A stretch of 10,538 nt of DNA, from contig DJAN01000105.1 of NCBI GenBank assembly GCA_002429615.1, forward strand, positions 551 to 11,088, read 5' to 3'. The DNA comes from Lysobacteraceae bacterium UBA6001 (GTDB lineage Bacteria > Pseudomonadota > Gammaproteobacteria > Xanthomonadales > Xanthomonadaceae). The notes beneath the pieces were generated by a model. It was not told where the DNA came from and searched no databases. It saw only the letters and a list, made by a program, of their open reading frames with translations. Positions 5,255-10,538 of this stretch are shown in pieces; within the stretch, counting starts at the first letter, position 1; each line of letters opens with the position of its first letter. The position numbers and the translations under genes are program-made.

Positions 5255-6385
5255 ATGAGCACCATCGACTTCACCTCGTTCCTCAAGCTGATGGCGCACC
5301 AGAAGGCGTCGGATCTGTTCATCACCTCGGGCATGCCGCCGTCCATCAAGGTGCACGGCAAGATCTCGCCGATCACGCAGACGCCGCTGACCGCGCAGCA
5401 GAGCCGCGATCTGGTGCTGAACGTGATGACGCCCTCGCAGCGCGAGGAGTTCGAAAAGACCCACGAGTGCAACTTCGCCATCGGCGTGGCCGGCGTGGGC
5501 CGCTTCCGCGTCAGCTGCTTCTACCAGCGCAACCAGGTCGGCATGGTGCTGCGTCGCATCGAGACGCGCATCCCGACCGTGGACGAGCTGAGCCTGCCGC
5601 CGGTGATCAAGACGCTGGCGATGACCAAGCGCGGCATCATCATCTTCGTCGGTGCCACCGGTACGGGTAAGTCGACCTCGCTGGCGGCGATGATCGGCTA
5701 CCGCAACCAGAACTCGACCGGCCACATCATCACCATCGAGGACCCGATCGAATTCGTGCACAAGCACGAGGGCTGCATCATCACCCAGCGCGAGGTCGGC
5801 ATCGACACCGACAGCTGGGAGAACGCGCTGAAGAACACGCTGCGCCAGGCGCCGGACGTGATCATGATCGGCGAGGTGCGTACCCGCGAGGGCATGGACC
5901 ACGCCATCGCCTTCGCCGAAACCGGCCACCTGGTGCTGTGCACCCTGCATGCGAACAACGCCAACCAGGCGATGGACCGCATCATCAACTTCTTCCCGGA
6001 AGACCGTCGCGGCCAGCTGCTGATGGATCTTTCGCTGAACATGAAGGGCGTGGTCGCCCAGCAGCTGGTGCCGACGCCGGACGGCAAGGGCCGTCGCGTG
6101 GCGATGGAAATCCTGCTCGGCACGCCGCTGGTGCAGGACTACATCCGCGACGGCGAGATCCACAAGATCAAGGAAGTGATGAAGGAGTCGACCAACCTCG
6201 GCATGAAGACCTTCGACCAGAGCCTGTTCGAGCTGTACCAGGCCGGCGAGATCTCCTACGAGGACGCCCTGCGCTACGCCGACTCGCAGAACGAGGTGCG
6301 CCTGCGCATCAAGCTCTCCCAGGGCGGCGATGCCAAGACCCTGGCCCAGGGCCTGGACGGCGTCGAGATCGCCGAAGTGCGTTGA
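5255..6385 (+). CDS. pilU: PilU, accessory type IV pilus retraction ATPase
   Basis: The 376-residue PilT-like ATPase works with PilT and adds force or efficiency to pilus retraction; in several species PilU acts only when PilT is present. The ATPase core shows Walker A GATGTGKS (133-140; K139), IITIEDPIEFVH (158-169), Walker B DVIMIGEVR (201-209; E207) and the His box TGHLVLCTLHA (223-233). The PilT AIRNLIRE motif is replaced by LVQDYIRDG (292-300), and a C-terminal tail of about 40 residues extends beyond the PilT core, both as expected of PilU. GGAGAG lies five bases before the ATG. The stop codon shares a base with the next gene's ATG (TGATG). Confidence 0.97.
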   Translation: MSTIDFTSFLKLMAHQKASDLFITSGMPPSIKVHGKISPITQTPLTAQQSRDLVLNVMTPSQREEFEKTHECNFAIGVAGVGRFRVSCFYQRNQVGMVLRRIETRIPTVDELSLPPVIKTLAMTKRGIIIFVGATGTGKSTSLAAMIGYRNQNSTGHIITIEDPIEFVHKHEGCIITQREVGIDTDSWENALKNTLRQAPDVIMIGEVRTREGMDHAIAFAETGHLVLCTLHANNANQAMDRIINFFPEDRRGQLLMDLSLNMKGVVAQQLVPTPDGKGRRVAMEILLGTPLVQDYIRDGEIHKIKEVMKESTNLGMKTFDQSLFELYQAGEISYEDALRYADSQNEVRLRIKLSQGGDAKTLAQGLDGVEIAEVR

Positions 6386-6933
6386 TGGCCGTCGCCGCCG
6401 ACGATCTCCTGCCGTCCACCGCCGCGCCCGCTGCCGACCCGCAGCGGGCGCGCTTGTTTGCGCCCACCCAGACCAAGCTGCTGGTGCTGGGCATCACCAC
6501 GGGCGGCGCCTATCTGGTGCTGTGGATGTACCGCAACTGGCGTGCGCTGGCCGCCGGCAGTGCGCGTCCGCTGTGGGTGGAAGGGCGGATGGCGTTCTGG
6601 CCGTTCTCGCTGGTGTGGCTGCTGCGCGCACTGGGCCGGGCCGGTGGTGGCTTCGGCGCGGCATCGGCCATGGCCTGCGCGGCGGCTTTCCTGCTGCTGT
6701 TGGCGCTCGGTGCGCTCCCCAACGGCTGGGGCCTGCTCGGGCCCTTGCTGCCGCTGCCGCTGCTGCCGATCAACGCGCATCTGCGGCGTGCCCGTGACCG
6801 CGCCGCGCTGGCCGCGCAGCCGCGCGACCACATGGCGGCCTGGCAATGGGTCTGGAGCGCGCTGGCGGCCTCGTTCTGGCTGCTGGGCGCGGCCAGCACG
6901 CTGCTGGCGATGTTGATGCGGATGCCGCCCTGA
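6385..6933 (+). CDS. Small multi-span membrane protein coupled to pilU (function unknown)
   Basis: The 182-residue hydrophobic protein begins at the ATG inside TGATG, sharing one base with the pilU stop, so it is almost certainly translated by coupling to pilU. An Ala/Pro-rich N-terminus of about 28 residues precedes TQTKLLVLGITTGGAYLVLWMYRNW (28-52). That segment resembles the opening of DUF4234-like bacterial membrane proteins, which read roughly 'KLxVLxxxTxGxYxxYWxYRNW'; this assignment is from memory and tentative. Further membrane segments are likely at about 68-82, 92-111, 114-130 and 152-178, with a basic loop RRARDRAALAAQPRD (134-148). I see no catalytic motif. Position suggests a role tied to the pili or the envelope, but the sequence does not show one. 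Confidence 0.85.
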   Translation: MAVAADDLLPSTAAPAADPQRARLFAPTQTKLLVLGITTGGAYLVLWMYRNWRALAAGSARPLWVEGRMAFWPFSLVWLLRALGRAGGGFGAASAMACAAAFLLLLALGALPNGWGLLGPLLPLPLLPINAHLRRARDRAALAAQPRDHMAAWQWVWSALAASFWLLGAASTLLAMLMRMPP

Positions 6934-6937
6934 CGCG

Positions 6938-6952
6938 GAAGCGGCCCGCTTC
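6938..6952 (+). terminator. Small hairpin after the pilU-coupled gene
   Basis: GAAGCG-GCC-CGCTTC is a perfect 6-bp stem with a 3-nt loop, five bases past the stop codon at 6931-6933. No T-run follows. It is a plausible weak end of the pilTU unit. Confidence 0.35.
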
Positions 6953-6975
6953 ATGCAAGTGTCGCGGGCTTGTTG

Positions 6976-6981
6976 TCTAAT
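6976..6981 (+). promoter_or_regulatory. Candidate -10 box for the YitT-family gene
   Basis: TCTAAT matches TATAAT at five of six positions and lies 30 bp upstream of the ATG at 7012, predicting a leader of roughly 24 nt. No convincing -35 is visible, and the AT-rich patch may simply stand out in a GC-rich background. Confidence 0.3.
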
Positions 6982-7011
6982 ACGCGCCCCCGCGTCACCG
7001 ATGCTCCCCCC

Positions 7012-7728
7012 ATGAACTCTCCCGTTTCCGACCTGCCGGCCGGCGGCGACGCCGTGCATTCCGACAGCCCACTGGTCACCGCAGGCCCGCTGACCCCGCC
7101 GGCCGATGCGACCGGCACCCAGGCCGACGACCGCGCCTTCCACCATTCGGTGGCCGAGGACGTGCAGGGCATGGTGCTGGCGACACTGATCGCGTCGATG
7201 GGCCTGGCGATCTTCGCCAAGGGCGGCCTGTTCATCGGCGGCATGGCCGGCGTGTCCTTCCTGCTGCACTACGCGCTGGGCTGGAACTTCGGCCTGGTGT
7301 TCGTGATCGTGAACCTGCCGTTCTACTGGCTGTCGGTGCGGCGCATGGGCTGGGAATTCACCGCCAAGACCTTCCTGGCGGTGGGCGCCTGCGGCGCCTT
7401 GACCGACCTGCTGCCGCGCTGGGCCGACTATGCCCACATCAGCCCGCTGTTCTCGGCACTGGCCGGCGGCGCGCTGTCCGGGTTGGGCATCCTGTTCTTC
7501 ATCCGCCATCGCGGCAGCCTGGGCGGCGTGGGCATCCTGGCGGTGTACCTGCAGCAGACCCGCGGCATCAGCGCCGGCCGCGTGCAGCTGAGCTTCGACG
7601 CCATGCTGATGGTGGTGGCGTTCTTCCTGCTGCAGCCGGACAAGGTGATCTATTCGGCGCTGGGTGCGCTGGTGCTGAGCCTGGTGCTGATGTTCAACCA
7701 CCGGCCGCATCGCTACATGGGCGTGTGA
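7012..7728 (+). CDS. YitT-family integral membrane protein
   Basis: This is a 238-residue inner-membrane protein. After a poorly conserved Pro/Ala/Asp-rich N-terminal tail of about 45 residues, the YitT pattern begins: VAEDVQGMVLATLIASMGLAIF (47-68), GLFIGGMAGVSFLLHYALGWNFGLVFVIVNLPFY (72-105), a central FTAKTFLAVGACGALTDLL (116-134), GGALSGLGILFFIRHRGSLGGVGILAVYLQQ (152-182) and two final helices (about 193-207 and 213-228). The C-terminal DUF2179 domain of the Bacillus YitT type is absent. YitT proteins have no established biochemical activity, so none is assigned. The ATG at 7012 lacks a Shine-Dalgarno; the frame is open upstream to a TTG at 6970 but that segment would overlap the candidate -10 box. 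The gene converges on tag across a REP pair. Confidence 0.9.
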   Translation: MNSPVSDLPAGGDAVHSDSPLVTAGPLTPPADATGTQADDRAFHHSVAEDVQGMVLATLIASMGLAIFAKGGLFIGGMAGVSFLLHYALGWNFGLVFVIVNLPFYWLSVRRMGWEFTAKTFLAVGACGALTDLLPRWADYAHISPLFSALAGGALSGLGILFFIRHRGSLGGVGILAVYLQQTRGISAGRVQLSFDAMLMVVAFFLLQPDKVIYSALGALVLSLVLMFNHRPHRYMGV

Positions 7729-7738
7729 CCCCTCCCTT

Positions 7739-7797
7739 GCAGGAGCGGCTTCAGCCGCGACGAGGGCGTACCGGGTCGCGGCTGAAGCCGCTCCTAC
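7739..7797. repeat. Inverted pair of GTAG-type REP elements (BIME-like)
   Basis: Two perfect 21-bp arms (7741-7761 and 7775-7795) face each other across a 13-bp spacer. Each arm is itself a small palindrome: GCGGCT-TC-AGCCGC is at 7745-7758. The right unit, read on the minus strand, begins with GTAGGAGCGG, matching the GTAG-headed REPs described in Stenotrophomonas (SMAG) and mobilised by RAYT transposases. The left unit has GCAG instead. The whole element could fold into a very stable cruciform or mRNA hairpin and end both convergent transcripts, yitT-like and tag. No RAYT gene is in the window. Confidence 0.9.
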
Positions 7798-8336
7798 AGG
7801 GACGCTTTCCGCCAGGGCGGGCCGAGCTTGTCGATGCGGGCGTATACCGGGCAATCGGCGCGGTGCGCGCCGGGCAGGTAGCCCAGGCTCATCAGGAACT
7901 CGCCGGTGATCTCGCCACCGGTGAAGCGGAACGTCTTCTTGAACAGCTTCACCCACTCGGCCTTGCTGCGCGGATGGTGCGCATCCAGCCACGCAGCGAA
8001 CCCGCCGTGGCTGGCGCGCAAGCCCTGGATCACCTGCGCGTTGTGGATCGCCGCCAACACCTTGAGCCGGTTGCGGATGATGCCCGGGTCTTCCAGCAGG
8101 CGCAGGATATCGGCCTCGCCATAGCCGGCGACCGCATCGACATCGAAACCCGAGTAAGCGCGGCGGAACCCCTCGCGCTTCTTCAGGATGGTCTCCCAGC
8201 TCAGCCCGGCCTGGTTGATCTCCAGCAGCAGGCGCTCGAACAGCTCGGCCTCGTCGCGCTGCGGGAAGCCGTATTCGTGGTCGTGATAGTGCCCGTGGAC
8301 CGGATGGCCGGGGGCGATGCTGCAGTAGCCGCTCAT
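7794..8336 (-). CDS. tag: DNA-3-methyladenine glycosylase I
   Basis: The 180-residue cytoplasmic base-excision repair enzyme removes 3-methyladenine from alkylated DNA. It follows E. coli Tag: the N-terminal zinc ligands C5 and H18 (YHDHEYG), the substrate-pocket E39 and W47 in LLLEINQAGLSWETILKKRE, DPGIIRNRLKVLAAIHNA (83-100), and the C-terminal zinc ligands H158 and C162 in HRADC, with the same H-X3-C spacing as E. coli H175/C179. The helix-hairpin-helix fold is therefore intact. GGAAGAG lies five bases before the ATG. The TAG stop codon at 7796-7794 is part of the conserved GTAG of the adjacent REP element, so the last residues may differ from relatives lacking that REP. Length is within the family range. 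Confidence 0.95.
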   Translation of the reverse strand: MSGYCSIAPGHPVHGHYHDHEYGFPQRDEAELFERLLLEINQAGLSWETILKKREGFRRAYSGFDVDAVAGYGEADILRLLEDPGIIRNRLKVLAAIHNAQVIQGLRASHGGFAAWLDAHHPRSKAEWVKLFKKTFRFTGGEITGEFLMSLGYLPGAHRADCPVYARIDKLGPPWRKASL

Positions 8337-8433
8337 GCAATCTCTTCCTTTTCCTGCCGCGACGCGCTCCGCGTGCCTGTGACGATTATGGGCAGTTTCG
8401 GCTTTCGACGCCTGCCAAAGCCGCCCGGGGCGC

Positions 8434-8446
8434 TAGAATGAGCGCA
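8434..8446 (+). promoter_or_regulatory. -10 box giving probable leaderless transcription of yqgE
   Basis: TAGAAT (8434-8439) matches TATAAT at five of six positions, and its end lies only six bases before the yqgE ATG at 8446. A start site seven bases downstream of the box would fall on the start codon, so the mRNA would have no leader. No Shine-Dalgarno is visible. The -35 region is poor, and the box also overlaps a 5-bp inverted repeat GCGCT/AGCGC (8430-8445). Confidence 0.45.
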
Positions 8447-9009
8447 TGTCCGCGCCGGCCACCCACCTGACCCGCCAAGTCCTGATCGCGCTGCCGGCGC
8501 TGTCGGACCCGAACTTTTCGCGCAGCGTGGCGCTGATCTGCCAGTACGACGACAACGGCGCGATGGGCGTGATGATCAACCGCCCCTCCGAATACACCCT
8601 GGGCGAAGTGCTCGGCCAGATGGGCATCGAGACCGAAGACACCGCCCTGCGCGAGCAGCTCGTGCTCAGTGGCGGCCCGGTGCACCCGGAACGCGGCTTC
8701 GTCGTCCACGACGGCCAGGCCTGGGATTCCAGCCTCGCGCTGGGCGAGGGCCTGTACCTGACGACGTCGCGCGACGTGCTGGAGGCGATGGCCCGCGGCG
8801 AAGGCCCGGCGCATGCGCTGGTCGCACTGGGTTGCGCCGGCTGGGGGGCGGGGCAGCTGGAGCTGGAAATCGGCGAGAACAGCTGGCTCACCGCGCCGGC
8901 CGACGCGGAGCTGCTGTTCGACCTGCCGCTGGAACAGCGCTGGCAGGCCGCCGCCGGCCGCATCGGCGTGGACCTGTTCCGCCTGACCGACTACAGCGGA
9001 CATGCCTGA
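8446..9009 (+). CDS. yqgE: YqgE/AlgH family protein (UPF0301)
   Basis: The 187-residue cytoplasmic protein has the family hallmarks: [35 protein letters not shown] (13-47), [18 protein letters not shown] (72-89) and [22 protein letters not shown] (126-147). Its biochemical function is unknown. In Pseudomonas the homologue was named AlgH from an alginate phenotype. It is nearly always next to ruvX, and here its stop overlaps the ruvX start by 8 bp (ATGCCTGA), showing translational coupling. Length is typical. Confidence 0.96.
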   Translation: MSAPATHLTRQVLIALPALSDPNFSRSVALICQYDDNGAMGVMINRPSEYTLGEVLGQMGIETEDTALREQLVLSGGPVHPERGFVVHDGQAWDSSLALGEGLYLTTSRDVLEAMARGEGPAHALVALGCAGWGAGQLELEIGENSWLTAPADAELLFDLPLEQRWQAAAGRIGVDLFRLTDYSGHA

Positions 9010-9469
9010 GCCGGGCACGATCCGCAGCGACGCCACCGTGCTCGGCTTCGATGTCGGCTCGCGCCGCATTGGCGTGGCGGTGGGCAGCGCGCTCGGCGCC
9101 GGCGCCAAGGCGGTGGCGGTGATCGACGTGCATGGCAGCGGCCCGGACTGGGCCGCGCTGGACCGCGTGCAGCGCGACTGGCGCCCGGCCGGCCTGGTGG
9201 TGGGTGATCCGCTGACCCTTGAAGGCGAGGACCAGCCGGCGCGCAAGCGCGCGCATGCCTTCGCCCGCCAGTTGCGCGAGCGTTACAAACTTCCCGTGGT
9301 CCTGGTCGATGAACGTTCCAGTTCGGTGGAGGCCGCGCAGCGTTTCGCGCGCGACCGCGCCGAAGGCCGCAAGCGCCGTCGCGATGCCGAGGCGCTGGAC
9401 GCCGTCGCCGCGGCGGTCATCGTCGAGCGTTGGCTCGCCGCGCCGGACCAGGCCCTCCCGCTTTCCTGA
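9002..9469 (+). CDS. ruvX: RuvX/YqgF, putative Holliday junction resolvase / pre-16S rRNA nuclease
   Basis: The 155-residue RNase H-fold protein belongs to the YqgF family, implicated in 5'-end maturation of pre-16S rRNA and, by structure, in Holliday junction cleavage. The first acidic active-site residue is D17 in [13 protein letters not shown] (15-27). The second is E104 in [11 protein letters not shown] (102-112), and the third D133 in [10 protein letters not shown] (131-140). The strand VVGDPL (66-71) replaces the more usual VVGLPL, and DERSSS replaces the common DERLTT, while the catalytic acids are kept. It overlaps yqgE by 8 bp and is followed 16 bp later by pyrB. Confidence 0.94.
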   Translation: MPEPGTIRSDATVLGFDVGSRRIGVAVGSALGAGAKAVAVIDVHGSGPDWAALDRVQRDWRPAGLVVGDPLTLEGEDQPARKRAHAFARQLRERYKLPVVLVDERSSSVEAAQRFARDRAEGRKRRRDAEALDAVAAAVIVERWLAAPDQALPLS

Positions 9470-9485
9470 CCTCCACCCTTCCGCC

Positions 9486-10430
9486 ATGACCATGCAACTG
9501 GATTCCAACGGCCGTCTGCGTCACCTGCTCACCCTTGAAGGCCTGCCGCGCAGCACGCTGCTGCAGTTGCTGGATCGCGCCGGACAGATCCGCGACGCCG
9601 CCGTGGGCCGCGTCGGCAAGCGCAACGTGCTGGCGGGCAGCGCGGTATGCACGCTGTTCTTCGAACCGTCCACGCGCACGCGCAGCTCGTTCCAGCTCGC
9701 GGCGCAGCGCCTCGGCGCGGACGTGCTCAATTTCGACGCCTCGACCTCCTCGACCCGCAAGGGCGAGACCGACCGCGACACCCTGAAGAACCTGGAAGCG
9801 ATGAGTGTGCGCGGTTTCGTCGTGCGCCATCCGGAAGATGGCGCGGTCGAGCGCCTGGCCGGCGAGGCCGGCGAGGGCACCGCGCTGATCAATGCCGGCG
9901 ACGGCCGCAGCGCGCATCCCACCCAGGGCCTGCTGGACATGCTGACCCTGCGCCAGGCCAAGGGCAGCGATTTCTCCAAGCTCAAGCTGGTGATCGTCGG
10001 CGACGTGAAGCATTCGCGCGTGGCGCGTTCGGACCTGCATGCGCTGCGCACGCTGGGCGTGGGCGAGATCCGCGTCTGTGGCCCGGCGTCGTTGCTGCCG
10101 GAGGATGGCATCCTCGATGGCTGCCAGGTGGGTGACGACCTGGATGCGATGCTGGAAGGCGTGGATGCGGTGATGATGTTGCGCCTGCAGCGCGAGCGCA
10201 TGGAGGAGGGCCTGGTGCCGTCGCTGGAGGGCTACCACGCGCGTTACGGCCTGACCGCCGAGCGCCTGCGCCGCGCCGCGCCGGACGCGGCGGTGCTGCA
10301 CCCGGGCCCGATCAACCGCGGCGTGGAGATCACCGACGAGGTGGTGGATGGCCCGCAGTCGTGGGTGCTGCGCCAGGTGGCCAACGGCGTGGCGGTGCGG
10401 ATGGCGGTGCTGGAGACGTTGTTGGGGTAG
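9486..10430 (+). CDS. pyrB: Aspartate carbamoyltransferase catalytic chain
   Basis: The 314-residue cytoplasmic enzyme makes carbamoyl-aspartate from carbamoyl phosphate and aspartate, the committed step of pyrimidine synthesis. The carbamoyl phosphate motif FFEPSTRTRSSF is at 58-69, K92 lies in the flexible loop SSTRKGET (88-95), HPTQ is at 144-147, R234 lies in LRLQRER, and HPGPINRGVE is at 272-281. All expected substrate-binding residues are present and the length is close to E. coli PyrB (311). It ends the yqgE-ruvX-pyrB unit with no room for pyrR, unlike Pseudomonas. No pyrI or dihydroorotase-like partner follows in the window, so its quaternary partner cannot be told. The ATG at 9486 has no Shine-Dalgarno; an in-frame ATG at 9492 is the alternative. 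Confidence 0.97.
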   Translation: MTMQLDSNGRLRHLLTLEGLPRSTLLQLLDRAGQIRDAAVGRVGKRNVLAGSAVCTLFFEPSTRTRSSFQLAAQRLGADVLNFDASTSSTRKGETDRDTLKNLEAMSVRGFVVRHPEDGAVERLAGEAGEGTALINAGDGRSAHPTQGLLDMLTLRQAKGSDFSKLKLVIVGDVKHSRVARSDLHALRTLGVGEIRVCGPASLLPEDGILDGCQVGDDLDAMLEGVDAVMMLRLQRERMEEGLVPSLEGYHARYGLTAERLRRAAPDAAVLHPGPINRGVEITDEVVDGPQSWVLRQVANGVAVRMAVLETLLG

Positions 10431-10449
10431 GGGGGGCGTACGCGCGTTT

Positions 10450-10470
10450 GGCGGTCTGTCGTTCGCCGCC
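10450..10470 (+). terminator. Weak hairpin downstream of pyrB
   Basis: GGCGG (10450-10454) pairs with CCGCC (10466-10470) around an 11-nt loop, 20 bases after the pyrB stop. A T-rich stretch starts about 13 bases later. It is a marginal terminator candidate. Confidence 0.25.
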
Positions 10471-10486
10471 TTCTGTCGCCCTTTAA

Positions 10487-10526
10487 TTTGTTCGTTTGTT
10501 CGTTTGTTCGCTTGTTCGTTTTTTTG
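10487..10526 (+). repeat. Octamer tandem repeat (TTTGTTCG)
   Basis: Three perfect TTTGTTCG units (10487-10510) are followed by CTTGTTCG (10511-10518) and a decayed TTTTTTTG (10519-10526), an 8-bp period over 40 bp. The tract is strikingly AT-rich against its surroundings and non-coding. It abuts a REP unit and could vary in copy number by slippage. Confidence 0.85.
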
Positions 10527-10538
10527 TAGGAGCGGCTT
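10526..10538 (+). repeat. Second GTAG REP element, cut by the window end
   Basis: GTAGGAGCGGCTT is identical to the first 13 bases of the right-hand REP unit between the YitT-family gene and tag. The remainder lies beyond the window. Two copies in one window mean a dispersed repeat family, not a one-off palindrome. Confidence 0.85.

Noticed and set aside
4132..5481. 449-codon minus-strand frame opposite pilT
   Set aside because: It is antisense to a highly conserved pilT, with low-complexity Arg/Val/Asp-rich translation. It has no ribosome site or family resemblance.
7739..7797. Simple intrinsic terminator or CRISPR-like repeat
   Set aside because: The arms are each internally palindromic, carry the GTAG head and recur at 10526, which fits REP elements better than a one-off terminator. 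There is no regular repeat-spacer array.
6274..8340. 688-codon open frame on the minus strand
   Set aside because: It runs antisense to the YitT-family gene and the pilU-coupled gene and out of frame through tag. Its composition (runs of R, A, Q, H) is typical of the shadow of GC-rich genes, and it has no recognisable domain.

Overview
This is ordinary high-GC proteobacterial chromosome. The likely source is a gammaproteobacterium of the Xanthomonadaceae/Lysobacteraceae (Stenotrophomonas, Pseudoxanthomonas, Luteimonas and relatives). Three things point there: the protein sequences; the order proC-yggS / pilT-pilU and yqgE-ruvX-pyrB, which resembles the P. aeruginosa proC-yggS-pilT-pilU and pyrB-pyrR-yqgF-yqgE region; and a GTAG-type palindromic REP element of the kind known from Stenotrophomonas. 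No genus call is safe from the sequence alone. I see no phage, IS element, CRISPR array, tRNA or rRNA.

Layout. (1) 1-747: the N-terminal part of an MFS drug exporter on the minus strand, divergent from soxR. Between them lies a near-perfect SoxR operator set in a 19-bp-spaced promoter that faces the exporter. (2) 793-2629: a fermentative-type D-lactate dehydrogenase (ldhA) converges on proC, with only 7 bp between the genes. A perfect hairpin contains both stop codons. (3) 2675-3294: a HigB/HigA toxin-antitoxin pair sits between yggS and proC, which are neighbours in many relatives. It has its own palindromic promoter region. (4) 3347-6933: yggS (PLP homeostasis) is divergent from pilT-pilU, the type IV pilus retraction ATPases. 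A small membrane protein gene is translationally coupled to the end of pilU. (5) 7012-8336: a YitT-family membrane protein converges on DNA-3-methyladenine glycosylase I (tag). An inverted pair of REP units separates them, and one REP supplies the tag stop codon. (6) 8446-10430: yqgE, ruvX and pyrB form a tight three-gene unit, possibly transcribed leaderless. The pyrR gene found here in Pseudomonas is absent. (7) 10431-10538: a TTTGTTCG octamer tandem repeat and a second REP copy cut by the window end.

Functional themes are redox-drug defence (SoxR and exporter), amino-acid and pyrimidine biosynthesis (ProC, PyrB), PLP balance, pilus retraction and DNA repair (Tag, RuvX). I found no clearly novel multi-gene system. 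The points most worth checking are the higBA insertion, the pilU-coupled membrane protein, the REP that ends tag, and the hairpin that holds both the ldhA and proC stops.
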